A stretch of 64,000 nt of DNA, taken from Sporolactobacillus shoreicorticis. GTDB lineage: Bacteria > Bacillota > Bacilli > Bacillales > Sporolactobacillaceae. The stretch's first letter is position 1. Each line of letters opens with the position of its first letter. This document shows, piece after piece, positions 39,053 to 52,440 of the stretch. Both the position numbers and the translations under genes were made by a program. Location of the stretch: NCBI RefSeq assembly GCF_024125445.1, contig NZ_JAMXWM010000025.1, positions 1-64,000 on the forward strand, read 5' to 3'. The notes beneath the pieces are model-generated. The model was not told the DNA's origin, ran no database searches, and saw only the letters and a program-made list of their open reading frames with translations.

Positions 39053-40240
39053 TTATTCAACGATTTCAGACACGGAACCGGCGCCTACCGTACGTCCACC
39101 TTCACGAATGGAGAATTTCGTTCCCTGTTCGATCGCGATTGGAGCAAGCAGATCAACATCCATTTCAACGTTGTCACCAGGCATTACCATTTCTGTTCCT
39201 TCAGGAAGTGTAATGGTTCCGGTAACGTCTGTTGTCCTGAAATAGAATTGAGGACGGTAGTTCGAGAAGAATGGAGTATGACGTCCACCTTCTTCTTTTT
39301 TCAGCACGTAAACTTGAGCCTTGAATTTCTTGTGTGCTGTTACGGTACCTGGTTTGATCAAAACCTGGCCACGTTCGATGCCTTCACGATCAACGCCACG
39401 AAGCAGTGCACCGATGTTGTCGCCGGCTTCTGCGAAGTCCAAAGTTTTACGGAACATTTCAACGCCCGTTACAGTGGATTTCTTAGGAGCATCAGTCAAT
39501 CCAAGAATTTCAACTTCATCACCGATTTTAACCGTACCACGTTCAACACGGCCGGTTGCAACCGTACCACGACCTGTGATCGAGAATACATCTTCGACAG
39601 GCATCATGAATGGCTTGTCGTTTTCACGAACAGGAGTTGGAATGTAGTCATCAACAGCTTCCATCAGATCAAGAATGTGTTGTTCTTCTTCAGGATCGCC
39701 TTGCAGTGCTTTCAGAGCAGATCCGCTGATTACAGGAACATCATCGCCCGGATAGTCATATTCGCTTAGGAGATCACGAACTTCCATTTCAACGAGTTCC
39801 AGAAGTTCAGGATCGTCAACCTGGTCCGTCTTGTTCAGGAAGACAACGATCGCAGGTACACCCACTTGGTTTGCAAGCAGAATGTGTTCACGCGTTTGCG
39901 GCATCGGACCGTCAACTGCGGATACAACAAGGATTCCGCCATCCATTTGAGCAGCGCCGGTAATCATGTTCTTTACATAGTCGGCGTGCCCTGGGCAGTC
40001 AACGTGTGCATAGTGACGTTTGTCCGTTTCATATTCAACATGAGCCGTTGAAATCGTGATTCCGCGTTCACGTTCTTCAGGAGCACCGTCGATGGAATCG
40101 TAAGCGCGTGCCTGAGCTTTACCTGATTTCGCCAGAACAGTTGTAATAGCAGCCGTCAGAGTTGTTTTACCGTGGTCAACGTGACCAATTGTACCGATGT
40201 TAACATGCGGTTTTGTACGTTCATAATGTTCTTTAGCCAT
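39053..40240 (-). CDS. tuf: Elongation factor Tu
   Basis: 395 residues; GTPase motifs [18 protein letters not shown] and NKTD, then the beta-barrel domains 2 and 3 ([30 protein letters not shown] end). Carries aminoacyl-tRNA to the ribosome. An AAAGGAGG site precedes it. Confidence 0.98.
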   Translation of the reverse strand: MAKEHYERTKPHVNIGTIGHVDHGKTTLTAAITTVLAKSGKAQARAYDSIDGAPEERERGITISTAHVEYETDKRHYAHVDCPGHADYVKNMITGAAQMDGGILVVSAVDGPMPQTREHILLANQVGVPAIVVFLNKTDQVDDPELLELVEMEVRDLLSEYDYPGDDVPVISGSALKALQGDPEEEQHILDLMEAVDDYIPTPVRENDKPFMMPVEDVFSITGRGTVATGRVERGTVKIGDEVEILGLTDAPKKSTVTGVEMFRKTLDFAEAGDNIGALLRGVDREGIERGQVLIKPGTVTAHKKFKAQVYVLKKEEGGRHTPFFSNYRPQFYFRTTDVTGTITLPEGTEMVMPGDNVEMDVDLLAPIAIEQGTKFSIREGGRTVGAGSVSEIVE

Positions 40241-40386
40241 GGATTGTATTATCCTCCTTTAATTCAATAGAAAGTTTAAAATTTATATGCAGTAAGAAAG
40301 TTGGCAAGCTTAGTGCCATCTCCCCTAGCTTACAATAAAACAAATGGTGTGACAATTAATTTAATAAGCATGCGCGGTTAAAGTAA

Positions 40387-42465
40387 TTATTCACCGGTTG
40401 CCTTTTTAATAATCTCTTCACTGACACTCTTCGGCACTTGTTCATAGTGATCGAATTGCATTGTAAAGGTTCCGCGTCCCTGTGTTGCAGAGCGAAGGTT
40501 CGTCGCATAGCCGAACATTTCTGCGAGCGGAACGTGAGCACTGACAACCTGAACACCTTGGCGTGCTTCCATGCCATCAACGCGTCCGCGGCGGCTTGTG
40601 ATATCACCCATAATATCTCCTAAATACTCTTCAGGCATGCTGACTTCCACTTTCATGATCGGTTCAAGAATAACGGGTGCGCACACAGATTTAGCAGCCT
40701 TCAATGCCATTGAAGCTGCGATCTTGAATGCCATTTCACTAGAATCGACATCATGATAGGATCCGTCAACAAGACTTGCTTTTACGTCGATCAATGGGTA
40801 GCCAGCAAGCAATCCGTTTTGCAGCGAGTCTTTTAAGCCCGCCTCAACCGCAGGGATGTATTCACGAGGAACAACACCGCCGACAATTTTGTTTTCAAAT
40901 ATGAATCCTTCGCCCTCTTTTTGAGGTTCGAATTCGATCCAAACGTGGCCGTATTGACCGCGCCCACCGGACTGGCGAATAAATTTGCCTTCTGCTCTGC
41001 CAGCCTTGGTCAGCGTTTCACGATAAGCAACCTGCGGATTGCCGACGTTGGCATCGACTTTAAATTCACGACGCAGACGGTCGACAATAATGTCGAGGTG
41101 AAGCTCACCCATACCGCCAATAATAGTCTGACCGGTTTCATCGTCCGTGTGTGTCTTGAAAGTCGGGTCTTCTTCAGCAAGTTTCGCAAGTGCAATCCCC
41201 ATCTTATCCTGGTCAGCCTTCGATTTTGGTTCAATGGCAACATGGATAACCGGATCAGGAAATTCCATTGATTCAAGAACGATTGGATGATCTTCATCGC
41301 ACAGTGTATCTCCGGTTGTTGTATTCTTCAAACCAACCGCTGCCGCGATATCACCCGAGAATACTTCTTTGATTTCGCTTCTGTGGTTCGCGTGCATTTG
41401 AAGAATACGGCCCATACGTTCACGATTATCCTTTGTTGAGTTCTGAACATATGATCCAGCTTCGATTGATCCGGAATATACACGGAAGAAAGTAAGCTTA
41501 CCGACAAACGGGTCAGTCATGACTTTGAAAGCCAAGGCCGCGAACGGTCCCTTGTCATCCGCAGGCCGTGTTTCTTCTTCGTCTGTATCCGGAACGCTAC
41601 CTTTAATCGGCGGTACGTCAAGCGGTGAAGGCAGATAATCAATGCACGCATCCAGTACGTGTTGTACACCTTTGTTTTTAAAGGCGGTACCACATAGTAC
41701 CGGATAGAATTTAACCGCACAAGTCGCTTTACGAATTGCCGCTTTTAATTCTTCAATAGAGATTTCTTCGCCGTTGAGATATTTTTCCATGAGATCGTCA
41801 TCAACATCGGCAACCGCTTCGATGAGTTTTTCATGATATTCTTCAGCTTGTTCCTTGTATTCGGCCGGAATTTCTTCGGCATCTACAATGGAGCCCTGAT
41901 CATCTTCGTAAACATATGCTTGCATGTTCACCAAGTCAATTTCGCCTTGATAATTGTCTTCAGCACCCATTGGTAACTGAATCGGATGGGCATTTGCTTG
42001 AAGGCGTTCATGCAACGTTTTACAAGAATAGAGGAAATCAGCGCCGATCTTATCCATCTTGTTAACAAATACAATTCTCGGTACACCGTATGTTGTTGCC
42101 TGACGCCACACAGTTTCTGTCTGCGGCTCAACACCGGATTGCGCATCAAGAACCGTTACGGCTCCGTCAAGGACACGAAGAGAACGTTCTACTTCAACAG
42201 TAAAGTCCACGTGTCCCGGGGTGTCGATAATGTTAATTCGATGGTTCTTCCACTGAGCGGTTGTCGCCGCGGATGTAATCGTGATTCCACGTTCTTTTTC
42301 CTGATCCATCCAGTCCATTTGTGAAGCCCCTTCATGGGTTTCACCAATCTTATGAATACGGCCTGAATAGAAAAGAATACGCTCGGTTGTTGTCGTCTTG
42401 CCGGCATCAATGTGGGCCATGATACCGATATTGCGCGTCTTTTCCAGGGAGAATTCCCTTGCCAT
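40387..42465 (-). CDS. fusA: Elongation factor G
   Basis: 692 residues; GTPase motifs [18 protein letters not shown] and NKMD, all five domains to the C-terminus. Drives translocation. 146 bp separate it from tuf; that gap (40241-40386) shows no gene or clear terminator. Confidence 0.98.
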   Translation of the reverse strand: MAREFSLEKTRNIGIMAHIDAGKTTTTERILFYSGRIHKIGETHEGASQMDWMDQEKERGITITSAATTAQWKNHRINIIDTPGHVDFTVEVERSLRVLDGAVTVLDAQSGVEPQTETVWRQATTYGVPRIVFVNKMDKIGADFLYSCKTLHERLQANAHPIQLPMGAEDNYQGEIDLVNMQAYVYEDDQGSIVDAEEIPAEYKEQAEEYHEKLIEAVADVDDDLMEKYLNGEEISIEELKAAIRKATCAVKFYPVLCGTAFKNKGVQHVLDACIDYLPSPLDVPPIKGSVPDTDEEETRPADDKGPFAALAFKVMTDPFVGKLTFFRVYSGSIEAGSYVQNSTKDNRERMGRILQMHANHRSEIKEVFSGDIAAAVGLKNTTTGDTLCDEDHPIVLESMEFPDPVIHVAIEPKSKADQDKMGIALAKLAEEDPTFKTHTDDETGQTIIGGMGELHLDIIVDRLRREFKVDANVGNPQVAYRETLTKAGRAEGKFIRQSGGRGQYGHVWIEFEPQKEGEGFIFENKIVGGVVPREYIPAVEAGLKDSLQNGLLAGYPLIDVKASLVDGSYHDVDSSEMAFKIAASMALKAAKSVCAPVILEPIMKVEVSMPEEYLGDIMGDITSRRGRVDGMEARQGVQVVSAHVPLAEMFGYATNLRSATQGRGTFTMQFDHYEQVPKSVSEEIIKKATGE

Positions 42466-42489
42466 GGTTTTCTCTCCTTCCTATTTTTA

Positions 42490-42960
42490 TTACCAGCGAT
42501 AATGAGCAAATGCTTTATTTGCTTCAGCCATTTTATGCATATCTTCGCGTTTCTTAACCGATGCACCTGTATTGTTGGATGCGTCGATAATTTCATTTGC
42601 TAACCGTTCAACCATCGTTTTTTCTCCACGAAGTCTTGAGTAGTTAACCAAGTAGCGAAGTCCTAAAGTCGTCCGGCGTTCGGGACGAACTTCAACCGGC
42701 ACCTGATAGTTAGAACCACCGACACGGCGTGCTTTAACTTCCAGCACGGGCATAACATTCTTCAGTGCCTGTTCAAATATTTCCATAGGTTCCTGATTCG
42801 TACGTTCCTTAATCAGATCAAATGCCTTATAGAGAATGGTTTGCGCCTTTCCCTTTTTGCCGTCTTCCATAATCCGGTTGATCAAACGAGTGACCAGTTT
42901 GGAATTATAAAACGGATCAGGTAATACATCGCGTCTTTCGACAGGGCCTTTTCTAGGCAT
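42490..42960 (-). CDS. rpsG: 30S ribosomal protein S7
   Basis: 156 residues, starts [20 protein letters not shown], head-assembly protein near the E-site tRNA. Confidence 0.98.
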   Translation of the reverse strand: MPRKGPVERRDVLPDPFYNSKLVTRLINRIMEDGKKGKAQTILYKAFDLIKERTNQEPMEIFEQALKNVMPVLEVKARRVGGSNYQVPVEVRPERRTTLGLRYLVNYSRLRGEKTMVERLANEIIDASNNTGASVKKREDMHKMAEANKAFAHYRW

Positions 42961-42988
42961 GTTAATTCCTCCTCCCAGTTAATAGTGA

Positions 42989-43402
42989 TCAAGCCTTAGG
43001 CTTCTTTGCGCCGTATTTCGAGCGGCCTTGCTTACGGTCAACAACACTAGCCGTATCCAGAGCACCGCGGATAACATGATAACGCACACCAGGGAGATCC
43101 TTCACACGTCCGCCGCGAATCAGAACAACGCTGTGTTCCTGAAGGTTGTGGCCGATTCCCGGGATATAAGCATTGACTTCAATATTGTTTGACAAACGAA
43201 CACGGGCGTATTTACGAAGCGCAGAGTTAGGTTTCTTTGGTGTCATCGTTCCGACACGAGTGCACACGCCCCTCTTTTGTGGCGCAAAGTCATCAGTCAA
43301 CGATTTTTTGAAACTGTTGTAGCCTCTGTTCAATGCAGGCGCCGTGGACTTTTTGATTTTCGACTTACGTCCTTGACGAATTAATTGATTAATTGTAGGC
43401 AT
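42989..43402 (-). CDS. rpsL: 30S ribosomal protein S12
   Basis: 137 residues; decoding-centre loop [15 protein letters not shown] with Lys at the streptomycin site (wild type) and [13 protein letters not shown]. Second gene of the str operon. Confidence 0.98.
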   Translation of the reverse strand: MPTINQLIRQGRKSKIKKSTAPALNRGYNSFKKSLTDDFAPQKRGVCTRVGTMTPKKPNSALRKYARVRLSNNIEVNAYIPGIGHNLQEHSVVLIRGGRVKDLPGVRYHVIRGALDTASVVDRKQGRSKYGAKKPKA

Positions 43403-43462
43403 TTACCTGTTCCTCCTTTCAAATTTCTAAACCCACTGATCCAGGCGGTTCATTTATCGCGC

Positions 43463-43499
43463 AAAAAAGTGTTTTTGCAAGGCTCGCCTTGCAAAAACA
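43463..43499 (-). terminator. Strong hairpin between rplGB and rpsL
   Basis: GTTTTTGCAAGGC and GCCTTGCAAAAAC (43471-43498) form a perfect 13-bp stem around two bases, extended by one pair, and followed on the minus strand by CTTTTTTGC. It lies a few bases past the rplGB stop and before rpsL, so it works as a terminator or attenuator inside the operon. Confidence 0.8.
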
Positions 43500-43754
43500 T
43501 CATTTTCTTATCGCAACAGCCGATGCTCCGACTTCAATGCCGCAAGCCTGACCCAGTTTCTTCATTGAGGCCACTTTACTTACAGGCACTTTCAATTCTT
43601 CCGCAAGTGTCAGTACTTTATTGGTTACACGCACATCTGCATCTTCAGCAATGACAACCTCTTTAACACGGTTTTCTTTCAATGCCTTGATTGCTTGCTT
43701 CGTGCCAATAATCACATCGTTCTTTGATTGTGTCACTTTTTCATAAGAAATCAC
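43500..43754 (-). CDS. rplGB: L7Ae-family K-turn-binding protein
   Basis: 84 residues from GTG 43754 ([20 protein letters not shown]), with GGAGG seven bases before it. The L7Ae signature [18 protein letters not shown] is present. B. subtilis YbxF/RplGB binds kink-turn RNA and lies in the same place between rpoC and rpsL. Confidence 0.92.
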   Translation of the reverse strand: MISYEKVTQSKNDVIIGTKQAIKALKENRVKEVVIAEDADVRVTNKVLTLAEELKVPVSKVASMKKLGQACGIEVGASAVAIRK

Positions 43755-43835
43755 AAAAGAATCCTCCAAAGTAACCAGTGTAAAAGAACACTCAGATATA
43801 ATAGCACCCACCCTTGACCATTGTCAATGGCTGAA

Positions 43836-46800
43836 TCAACTTTCTTGATTCATCAGTGCTTCGGCAGGTTCCGCTTTTGCGTCCGTGCCCGTCACATCGC
43901 CTTCAGTTTCAACAACAACATTACGATATTTCGGCATTCCGGTTCCTGCAGGAATGAGTTTACCGATAATAACGTTTTCCTTCAAGCCAAGAAGTTCATC
44001 AACCTTGCCTTTAATTGCGGCATCAGTCAAGACTCGTGTTGTTTCCTGGAACGAGGCCGCCGAGAGGAAGGAATCTGTTTCAAGAGCCGCCTTTGTAATA
44101 CCAAGCAGGGCCGGATGGCCGGTTGCCGGCATTTTTCTGTGCAGCAGCACATCACGATTATCATCCTTAAAGCGATGAATGTCCACTAGTGACCCTGGTA
44201 ATACAGAGGTATCCCCGCTATCAATAACACGAACTTTGCGCATCATTTGTCGCACCATAACCTCAACGTGTTTGTCGCCGATTTCTACACCCTGCATACG
44301 GTAAACCTTTTGAACTTCGCGCAGCAGATAATTTTGCACACCCTGCAGCCCGACAACATGAAGAAGTTCTTTAGGGTCGATCGATCCGCTGATCAGCGGC
44401 TGTCCGGCTTTAACTTCATTGCCCTCAGCAACTTTCATGCGTGCACTCAGCGGTACCGTATAGGTTCTGGTTTCCATAGCACCTTTGACGACAATCTCTC
44501 GTTTATCTTTCAACTCGGTTACCGATGTAACGGTTCCATCAATTTCCGTAATGGTTGCCTGGCCCTTAGGATTCCGTGCTTCAAATAATTCTTGGATACG
44601 CGGAAGACCCTGCGTGATGTCGTCTCCGGCAACACCCCCGGTATGGAACGTACGCATGGTAAGCTGAGTACCAGGTTCACCGATTGATTGTGCGGCGATA
44701 ATACCAACAGACTCGCCGACCTCAACCTCAGATCCTGTAGCCAAGTTGCGACCATAGCATTTTTTGCAGACGCCGTGTCTTGTTTCGCAGGTAAATACCG
44801 TACGGATTTCAACTTCGGTAATGCCCGCTTCTACAATTCTGTTGGCCGTGTCTTCGTTGATCATCTCGTTCTTCTTAACAAGAATTTCATCGGTATCCGG
44901 ATGATATACCGTTTGATTTGCCGTACGACCAACTAAGCGGTCATACAAGCTTTCAATTTCCTCATTTCCTTCGCGAATCGCATGTACACGAATACCGCGA
45001 TCTGTACCGCAATCGTCTTCTCTGACAATGACGTCCTGAGCAACATCAACAAGACGTCGGGTCAGGTAACCAGAGTTCGCCGTCTTAAGAGCGGTATCGG
45101 CAAGTCCCTTACGCGCACCGTGAGTTGAAATAAAGTATTCCAGCACGGTAAGACCTTCACGGAAACTTGAAATAATAGGAAGTTCAATGATTCGGCCGGA
45201 AGGATCAGCCATCAAACCTCGCATACCGGCAAGCTGAGTAAAGTTCGATGCGTTACCACGCGCACCCGAATCGCTCATCATAAAGATTGGGTTGGTTTTT
45301 GCCAGCGAGTCCATCAGTTTGGATTGAATGGTATCTTTGGCATCGCTCCAAATACCGACAATACGCTCATAACGTTCATCTTCGGTGATCAGACCTCGAC
45401 GGAACTGCTTCGTTACCTTCTGAACATTATCTTCGGCCGCATCCAGAATTTCTTTCTTTTCTGGAAGCACGATGACGTCCGATACACCGACTGTGATGCC
45501 AGCCTTAGTCGAATATTGGAAACCAAGTGCTTTTAAACGGTCAAGAAATTTAGAGGTCTCCGTAACTTTATATTTCTTAAAAACCTCCGCAATGATATGA
45601 CCAAGATAGCCCTTTTTGAACGGCGGAATCTCATCACGAGCCGCGATTTCCTTCGGAATATCCATTCCCATTGACACAAAATATTTATCCGGAGTTGCGA
45701 CTTGAAGATTTTGATCCGTCGGTTCGTTAATGTACGGGAATGTCGGCGGCAATACATGGTTGAAAATTAATTTACCTGCGGTTGTCACCAAGTATTGTTT
45801 GTTTTGTTCTTCCGTAAACGTCGGATTATGCGTCGATTTTGCAGGAATGGCAATACGTGAGTGCAAATGAACGTAGCCATTGTAGTATGCGAGCATAACT
45901 TCATCTGCATTTTTGAAAATCTTGCCTTCACCGATTGCACCTTTTCTTTCAAGAGTCAGGTAGTAATTCCCCAACACCATGTCTTGAGAAGGAGTAACAA
46001 TCGGCTTGCCGTCCTTAGGATTCAGGATATTTTGCGCGCCAAGCATCAGCAGGCGTGCTTCCGCCTGAGCTTCCGAGGAAAGCGGTACGTGTACGGCCAT
46101 CTGGTCGCCATCAAAGTCCGCGTTATATGCGGTACATACAAGCGGATGAAGACGGATCGCACGCCCTTCTACTATTTTTGGTTCGAAAGCCTGGATGCCG
46201 AGACGGTGCAGCGTAGGAGCACGGTTTAAAAGAACCGGATGTTCCTTAATCACGTCTTCAAGAACACCCCAAACATCAGGATGAATTTTCTCTACTTTAC
46301 GTTTTGCACTTTTAATATTATTGGCAATCCCGCGGCTGACCAATTCTTTCATAACAAATGGCTTGAACAGTTCCAATGCCATTTCTTTAGGCAGACCACA
46401 TTGATACATTTGCAGCGTCGGTCCTACGGCGATAACAGAACGGCCGGAATAGTCGACACGTTTTCCTAACAGATTTTGGCGAAAACGTCCGTTTTTACCT
46501 TTCAACATATGTGAAAGAGATTTCAACGGTCTGTTACCCGGTCCGGTAACCGGACGGCCGCGGCGGCCGTTATCGATAAGTGAATCAACTGCTTCCTGCA
46601 ACATACGCTTTTCATTTTGAACAATAATACTTGGTGCCCCTAATTCAAGCAAACGTTTCAACCGATTATTACGGTTAATCACTCTCCGATAAAGGTCGTT
46701 CAGATCGGAAGTTGCAAAACGTCCACCGTCTAGTTGCACCATTGGCCGAAGTTCCGGCGGAATGACCGGAAGTACATCCAAAATCATCCAAGATGGTTCA

Positions 46801-47462
46801 TTACCGGATTCACGGAACGCTTCAATAACTTCGAGTCTCTTTACTGCACGCGTTCTTCTCTGTCCTTGAACACTCTTCAATTCTTCCTGCAGTGCTTCTG
46901 ATTCTTTATCTACATCAACATCTTGCAAAAGTTTTTTAATTGATTCGGCGCCCATTCCGGCTTTGAATGTGTTGCCGTATTTTTCGCGGTAAGCACGGTA
47001 TTCTTTTTCGGACAGCAGCTGTTTCTTCTCAAGCGGAGTATCACCTGGTTCAGTTACTACGTAAGACGCAAAGTAAATGACTTCTTCCAGTGCTCTTGGA
47101 GACATATCCAGCAAAAGCCCCATCCGACTTGGAATACCCTTGAAATACCAAATATGAGATACAGGAGCAGCCAGCTCAATATGGCCCATGCGTTCTCGGC
47201 GAACCTTTGCTCGAGTAACTTCAACACCACAGCGATCACAAACAACGCCCTTGTAACGGACACGTTTGTATTTGCCGCAATGACATTCCCAGTCCTTGGT
47301 CGGTCCGAAAATACGTTCGCAGAACAGGCCATCCTTTTCGGGTTTCAGTGTCCGATAGTTAATTGTTTCCGGCTTTTTTACTTCGCCGTGAGACCATGAC
47401 CTGATTTTGTCAGGTGAAGCTAAACCAATCTTCATAAATTCAAATTTATTGACATCCAGCAA
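43836..47462 (-). CDS. rpoC: RNA polymerase beta' subunit
   Basis: 1,208 residues from TTG 47462 ([20 protein letters not shown]), with AGGGAGG nine bases upstream, as in B. subtilis; the frame is open to 47594 but without likeness. Contains the zinc ribbon ([20 protein letters not shown]), catalytic [12 protein letters not shown] with the Mg-binding Asp triad, bridge helix and trigger loop ([16 protein letters not shown]). Confidence 0.97.
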   Translation of the reverse strand: MLDVNKFEFMKIGLASPDKIRSWSHGEVKKPETINYRTLKPEKDGLFCERIFGPTKDWECHCGKYKRVRYKGVVCDRCGVEVTRAKVRRERMGHIELAAPVSHIWYFKGIPSRMGLLLDMSPRALEEVIYFASYVVTEPGDTPLEKKQLLSEKEYRAYREKYGNTFKAGMGAESIKKLLQDVDVDKESEALQEELKSVQGQRRTRAVKRLEVIEAFRESGNEPSWMILDVLPVIPPELRPMVQLDGGRFATSDLNDLYRRVINRNNRLKRLLELGAPSIIVQNEKRMLQEAVDSLIDNGRRGRPVTGPGNRPLKSLSHMLKGKNGRFRQNLLGKRVDYSGRSVIAVGPTLQMYQCGLPKEMALELFKPFVMKELVSRGIANNIKSAKRKVEKIHPDVWGVLEDVIKEHPVLLNRAPTLHRLGIQAFEPKIVEGRAIRLHPLVCTAYNADFDGDQMAVHVPLSSEAQAEARLLMLGAQNILNPKDGKPIVTPSQDMVLGNYYLTLERKGAIGEGKIFKNADEVMLAYYNGYVHLHSRIAIPAKSTHNPTFTEEQNKQYLVTTAGKLIFNHVLPPTFPYINEPTDQNLQVATPDKYFVSMGMDIPKEIAARDEIPPFKKGYLGHIIAEVFKKYKVTETSKFLDRLKALGFQYSTKAGITVGVSDVIVLPEKKEILDAAEDNVQKVTKQFRRGLITEDERYERIVGIWSDAKDTIQSKLMDSLAKTNPIFMMSDSGARGNASNFTQLAGMRGLMADPSGRIIELPIISSFREGLTVLEYFISTHGARKGLADTALKTANSGYLTRRLVDVAQDVIVREDDCGTDRGIRVHAIREGNEEIESLYDRLVGRTANQTVYHPDTDEILVKKNEMINEDTANRIVEAGITEVEIRTVFTCETRHGVCKKCYGRNLATGSEVEVGESVGIIAAQSIGEPGTQLTMRTFHTGGVAGDDITQGLPRIQELFEARNPKGQATITEIDGTVTSVTELKDKREIVVKGAMETRTYTVPLSARMKVAEGNEVKAGQPLISGSIDPKELLHVVGLQGVQNYLLREVQKVYRMQGVEIGDKHVEVMVRQMMRKVRVIDSGDTSVLPGSLVDIHRFKDDNRDVLLHRKMPATGHPALLGITKAALETDSFLSAASFQETTRVLTDAAIKGKVDELLGLKENVIIGKLIPAGTGMPKYRNVVVETEGDVTGTDAKAEPAEALMNQES

Positions 47463-47621
47463 GGGGGCAACCTCCCTTATATTTTCAGTGTCTGGCATAA
47501 AGTGCCATCGCTTTAGTTCACCGAGTTGTTGCATGTTAGAAAATCGTTTTGCGGTTAGAAAAAACTGCTGAGTCGCTTCCCAAGTGCAAAACACATTCTA
47601 TAAGAGGTTGATTCATAGAAC

Positions 47622-50600
47622 TCAGACTTGAACATTTAAACTGTCGTCGAGTGTCTCTTCTTCGTCCTCAAGTTCTTTAATAACAATTTCCGAGTGGTCG
47701 CCGTCCAAAACTTTGACATCCATGCCAAGACTTTGCAGTTCTTTTATGAGTACCTTGAACGATTCAGGAACGCCTGGCTCAGGGACATTTTCGCCTTTGA
47801 CAATGGATTCATATGTTTTCACACGTCCGACAACATCATCCGACTTAACAGTCAAGATTTCTTGCAGTGTATGTGCGGCACCGTATGCTTCAAGTGCCCA
47901 CACTTCCATTTCACCGAATCGCTGACCGCCGAACTGCGCCTTACCACCAAGCGGCTGTTGTGTAACCAGTGAATATGGACCTGTAGAACGTGCGTGCAAT
48001 TTATCGTCAACCATGTGTGCCAGTTTGATCATATACATGACACCGACCGAAACACGATTATCGAAAGGTTCGCCTGTACGTCCGTCGTAAAGAACTGTTT
48101 TTCCATCTCGGGAAAGTCCTGCTTCTTCAAGCGTGCTCCAAACATCCTCTTCACGTGCACCGTCAAAAACAGGCGTTGCAATGTGAATGCCCATCGCTCG
48201 GGCAGCCATACCAAGGTGAAGTTCAAGCACCTGACCAATATTCATACGGGAGGGCACACCAAGCGGATTAAGCATGATGTCCAATGGACGACCGCTGGGC
48301 AGAAACGGCATATCTTCTTCAGGAAGGATTTTGGAAATGACACCTTTGTTGCCGTGGCGTCCGGCCATTTTGTCTCCTTCATGAATCTTTCTCTTTTGAA
48401 CAATGTACACACGGACAAGTTCATTAACACCTGGCGGCAGTTCATCTCCCGCTTCGCGTGTAAAGATCTTGACATCGTGCACAATACCGCCACCGCCATG
48501 CGGTACTTTTAGTGATGTATCACGCACTTCACGCGCTTTTTCACCAAAAATAGCATGAAGCAGCCGTTCTTCCGCAGTAAGTTCTGTGACCCCTTTAGGT
48601 GTTACTTTACCTACAAGAATATCACCGTCACGCACTTCCGCACCAATGCGAATAATGCCGCGATCATCGAGATTTTTCAGTGCGTCTTCGCCGACATTCG
48701 GAATATCACGGGTAATATCCTCAGGTCCGAGCTTCGTATCACGGGCATCCGATTCATATTCCTCTATATGAATTGAAGTATATACGTCGTCTTTCACGAG
48801 TTTTTCACTCATGATGACCGCATCTTCATAGTTGTAACCGTTCCATGTCATAAATCCGACAAGAACATTTCGGCCGAGTGCCAATTCGCCCTTATCCATC
48901 GAAGGTCCGTCAGCAATGATCTCACCTTTGTCAACAACCATACCCGCTTCGACAATTGGTTTCTGGTTGTAGCACATCCCCTGATTGGAACGTACAAATT
49001 TTGAAAGTTTGTATGAAACAACGTCGCCCTCGGTTTCCCGACCGTCGATTGTTTCCAAGGTGCGGATTTTAATGACACGTGCCGACACGTACTCAACGCG
49101 GCCGTGGAATTTCGAACGGATCGCCGCACCGGAGTCGCGGGCAGATACATATTCCATGCCCGTTCCAACTAGTGGAGCTTCCGGACGAAGAAGCGGAACG
49201 GCCTGACGCTGCATGTTAGCGCCCATCAGTGCACGGTTGGAGTCGTCGTTCGCTAAGAACGGGATGCAAGCCGATGCAACAGACACAACCTGCTTTGGCG
49301 ATACGTCCATGTAGTCGACACGATCCTTATGCACAACCAGATTTTCGCTTCGGAAACGCGCGAGAATATGATCATCCATAAATTCGCCTTCATCACTTAA
49401 CTCAGCGTTCGCCTGAGCAACAACATAATTATCTTCTTCGTCGGCGGTCAGATAATCGATGTGTTCAGTTACTTTACCCGTTTCCGGATCCACACGACGA
49501 TACGGTGTCTCAATAAAGCCGTATTTATTAACGCGTGCATAGCTTGACAGTGAGTTGATCAAACCGATGTTCGGGCCTTCAGGTGTTTCAATCGGGCACA
49601 TACGTCCATAGTGAGAGTAGTGTACGTCACGCACTTCCATGCCGGCACGTTCACGTGTCAAACCGCCAGGTCCAAGAGCGGACAGTCTTCGCTTATGCGT
49701 TAATTCGGCCAACGGGTTTGTCTGATCCATGAACTGTGAAAGCTGTGAGCTACCAAAGAATTCTTTTATCGATGCAATGACAGGCCGAATGTTGATCAGT
49801 GCCTGCGGTGTAATGCTATTAGTATCTTGAATCGACATACGCTCACGAATAACGCGCTCCATTCGTGACAAACCGATACGGAACTGGTTCTGCAGCAGTT
49901 CGCCAACAGAACGAAGACGACGGTTGCCTAGATGGTCGATGTCATCGGTATCGCCAATTCCATGAAGCAGATCAAAGAAATAATTAATTGAAGAAAGAAT
50001 ATCAGCCGGTGTAATATGCTTGATTGATCGGTCAATCACGCAGTTGCCCATGACGCTGACCACTTTGCCCTTATCTTCATCAAGAGGCGAGTATACATTG
50101 ATTTTCTGAACTCGGATCGTTTGTCCTGCGATCACCCCGTCAGTCGGCGTATAGTCAACAAAACCCAGCTTTTTTTCGATGATCGGCAAAAGTCGATCAA
50201 GAGTCCGGCGGTCAAGCAAAGTACCTTCGTCAGCAACGATTTCTCCTGTTTCCGGATCTACCAGTTTCTCAGCCAGTCTTTGGTTAAACAGTCTGTTTTT
50301 AATATGAAGCTTTTTGTTCATTTTATAGCGGCCGACATTTGCCAGATCATAACGCTTTGGATCAAAAAATCTTGCTTCAAGCAAGCTTTTTGCGTTTTCA
50401 ACGGTCGGCGGTTCACCCGGGCGCAGACGTTCGTAGATTTCTACAAGCGCTTTATCCGTGCTGTCGGTATTGTCTTTTTCCAAGGTATTTCTCAAATATT
50501 CGTCTTCTCCAAGGAGATCAATAATCTCCTGATCCGTACTGAACCCAAGAGAACGCAAAAGAACCGTTACGGGCACTTTCCTTGTACGGTCGATTCTCAC

Positions 50601-51143
50601 ATAGACGACATCTTTTGCATCCGTCTCATATTCAAGCCATGCACCACGGTTAGGAATAACCGTTGCGCCAAAGCCCTTTTTGCCATTCTTGTCGACTTTA
50701 TCATTAAAGTAAACGCTTGGCGAACGCACCAACTGAGAAACGATCACTCGTTCTGCTCCGTTGATGATGAAGGTTCCTGCTTCCGTCATCAATGGGAAAT
50801 CACCCATGAATACCTCTTGTTCCTTTACTTCGCCCGTTTCTTTATTAATTAGCCGAACTTTTACGCGAAGCGGCGCAGCATACGTCACATCACGCGATTT
50901 CGATTCATCAACTGAATACTTTGGTTCTCCCAAACTATAGTCGACAAACTCCAAAATTAGATTTCCCGTAAAATCTTCCACCGGAGAAATATCCTGAAAC
51001 ATTTCTCGGATTCCTTCGTCAAGGAACCACTGATAGGAGGCGGTCTGAATTTCAATAAGATTAGGGAGTTCCAGCACTTCTTTAATCCGAGCGTAGCTCC
51101 TGCGTTGGCGGTGGCGTCCGTATTGTACGAGTTGACCTGTCAA
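47622..51143 (-). CDS. rpoB: RNA polymerase beta subunit
   Basis: 1,173 residues, starting [20 protein letters not shown]. The rifampicin pocket ([20 protein letters not shown] then [14 protein letters not shown]) has the sensitive-type residues. The C-terminal acidic tail is about 20 residues shorter than in B. subtilis. rpoC follows by 159 bp. Confidence 0.98.
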   Translation of the reverse strand: MTGQLVQYGRHRQRRSYARIKEVLELPNLIEIQTASYQWFLDEGIREMFQDISPVEDFTGNLILEFVDYSLGEPKYSVDESKSRDVTYAAPLRVKVRLINKETGEVKEQEVFMGDFPLMTEAGTFIINGAERVIVSQLVRSPSVYFNDKVDKNGKKGFGATVIPNRGAWLEYETDAKDVVYVRIDRTRKVPVTVLLRSLGFSTDQEIIDLLGEDEYLRNTLEKDNTDSTDKALVEIYERLRPGEPPTVENAKSLLEARFFDPKRYDLANVGRYKMNKKLHIKNRLFNQRLAEKLVDPETGEIVADEGTLLDRRTLDRLLPIIEKKLGFVDYTPTDGVIAGQTIRVQKINVYSPLDEDKGKVVSVMGNCVIDRSIKHITPADILSSINYFFDLLHGIGDTDDIDHLGNRRLRSVGELLQNQFRIGLSRMERVIRERMSIQDTNSITPQALINIRPVIASIKEFFGSSQLSQFMDQTNPLAELTHKRRLSALGPGGLTRERAGMEVRDVHYSHYGRMCPIETPEGPNIGLINSLSSYARVNKYGFIETPYRRVDPETGKVTEHIDYLTADEEDNYVVAQANAELSDEGEFMDDHILARFRSENLVVHKDRVDYMDVSPKQVVSVASACIPFLANDDSNRALMGANMQRQAVPLLRPEAPLVGTGMEYVSARDSGAAIRSKFHGRVEYVSARVIKIRTLETIDGRETEGDVVSYKLSKFVRSNQGMCYNQKPIVEAGMVVDKGEIIADGPSMDKGELALGRNVLVGFMTWNGYNYEDAVIMSEKLVKDDVYTSIHIEEYESDARDTKLGPEDITRDIPNVGEDALKNLDDRGIIRIGAEVRDGDILVGKVTPKGVTELTAEERLLHAIFGEKAREVRDTSLKVPHGGGGIVHDVKIFTREAGDELPPGVNELVRVYIVQKRKIHEGDKMAGRHGNKGVISKILPEEDMPFLPSGRPLDIMLNPLGVPSRMNIGQVLELHLGMAARAMGIHIATPVFDGAREEDVWSTLEEAGLSRDGKTVLYDGRTGEPFDNRVSVGVMYMIKLAHMVDDKLHARSTGPYSLVTQQPLGGKAQFGGQRFGEMEVWALEAYGAAHTLQEILTVKSDDVVGRVKTYESIVKGENVPEPGVPESFKVLIKELQSLGMDVKVLDGDHSEIVIKELEDEEETLDDSLNVQV

Positions 51144-51287
51144 CTATTTCACCCCTCAAATCAAGCATATTGAAAAAATCGGCAAACCATACTTCTTAAG
51201 CTTACCGCAGTCCAAAAATTATTTGATTAGTTTTCCCAAAAATAGGGATCCCTATACCGACAAATGTATCCATGTTAGCATTAAGAC

Positions 51288-51316
51288 ATAATACCATAGA
51301 CGAATTTTAATGTCAA
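51288..51316 (-). promoter_or_regulatory. Sigma-A promoter of rpoB-rpoC
   Basis: TTGACA (51311-51316), 17 bp, TATTAT (51288-51293). It overlaps the ybxB stop codon (51313-51315). The 140-base leader has a small AGGGATCCCT palindrome near 51245-51254. Confidence 0.8.
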
Positions 51317-51909
51317 CCTTTCCTCGCACAAAAAATACAGTATCCTTTTTTCTTTGTGACCACATCGACACGATCGTATAACGTTTGGAGCATTTTCATA
51401 GCGGACGGCGCACCTTGTTTTTTTTGAATCACCGTCCAAAGTTCGCCGTTTTCTTTTAAAAAACGATGAGCATCTTTAAAAATCTGGTGAACAACTTGTT
51501 TTCCCGCCCTGATTGGCGGATTGGTGAGGATTGCAGCAAATTCTCCGGATACGCGTTCAAACAAAGGACTTTGCAGCACTACAGGTGCGACTTGATTTTC
51601 CACGGCATTTCTCTTCGTCAATGCCACAGCACGTTCGTTGATATCAACCATTGTCACTTTTCGCCCAGAAAAGGATTTTGCTAACGCAATCCCAATCGGT
51701 CCATACCCGCAGCCCATATCTAAAAAATCACCTGATACGGCAGGTTCGCGAAAACTTTCAATCAGCAAAGTCGATCCGAAATCAATTGCATTTTTCGAAA
51801 AAACGCCCGTATCCGTTGTAAAAACAAGATCATGTCGCCTCAAGGTGGCATTCAAGGTACGCGGCTTGCTTTCCGCATGGGGATGCTCCGAATAATAGTG
51901 TTCTGCCAT
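51313..51909 (-). CDS. ybxB: RsmC-like methyltransferase YbxB
   Basis: 198 residues from ATG 51909 (MAEHYYSEHPHAESKPRTLN); AAAGGGG stands nine bases before it, better than the ATG two codons upstream. SAM-binding motif LDMGCGYGPIGIAL and the N6/N2-base motif NPPIRAGK. Probably methylates rRNA; target not known. It sits between rplL and rpoB as in B. subtilis. Confidence 0.88.
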   Translation of the reverse strand: MAEHYYSEHPHAESKPRTLNATLRRHDLVFTTDTGVFSKNAIDFGSTLLIESFREPAVSGDFLDMGCGYGPIGIALAKSFSGRKVTMVDINERAVALTKRNAVENQVAPVVLQSPLFERVSGEFAAILTNPPIRAGKQVVHQIFKDAHRFLKENGELWTVIQKKQGAPSAMKMLQTLYDRVDVVTKKKGYCIFCARKG

Positions 51910-51995
51910 ATGCATCAGCCCCTTTTGAAAATCAAAATCGTACTCTGTTGTTTGTCCGGTGCAGTCCTAGTCGAATTCTTTTCTCAGAGGAAAAG

Positions 51996-52023
51996 AAAAA
52001 GCCCGCGCAAGCGCGGGCTTTTT
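51996..52023. terminator. Bidirectional terminator after rplL
   Basis: AAAAAGCCCGCGC-AA-GCGCGGGCTTTTT; perfect 8-bp GC stem with A and T tracts. Confidence 0.92.
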
Positions 52024-52029
52024 CAGAAC

Positions 52030-52392
52030 TTATTTCAGTTCTACTTTTGCGCCAACTTCTTCAAGTTTGCCTTTGATTTCTTCGGCTTCTTCTTTAGCAG
52101 CGCCTTCTTTTACAGGGCTCGGAGCACCGTCAACCAATGCTTTTGCATCTTTCAGACCGAGGCCTGTAATTTCACGGACAACTTTGATAACCTTGATCTT
52201 TTGTGCGCCTGCTTCTGCAAGAACAACATCGAATTCTGTTTGTTCTTCAGCTGCACCGGCACCGGCACCCGCCTGAACAGCAACCTGAGCTGCTGCAGTT
52301 ACACCGAATTCTTCTTCGATTGCTTTAACGAGATCGTTTAATTCAAGCACGGACATTTCTTTAACCGCGCTAATGATTTCTTCCTTAGTCAT
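52030..52392 (-). CDS. rplL: 50S ribosomal protein L7/L12
   Basis: 120 residues; N-terminal dimer domain, Ala/Gly hinge ([17 protein letters not shown]) and C-terminal factor-binding domain ([20 protein letters not shown]). Stalk protein that recruits GTPases. Confidence 0.97.
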   Translation of the reverse strand: MTKEEIISAVKEMSVLELNDLVKAIEEEFGVTAAAQVAVQAGAGAGAAEEQTEFDVVLAEAGAQKIKVIKVVREITGLGLKDAKALVDGAPSPVKEGAAKEEAEEIKGKLEEVGAKVELK

Positions 52393-52440
52393 TGATAATC
52401 CTCCTCAAGTTTCGTTCTATTTTAAATAATTTTTTCAAAA

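Noticed and set aside
51240-51260. Palindrome AGGGATCCCT in the rpoB leader as a terminator
   Set aside because: The arms are only five bp and the following T-run is short; it may be incidental.
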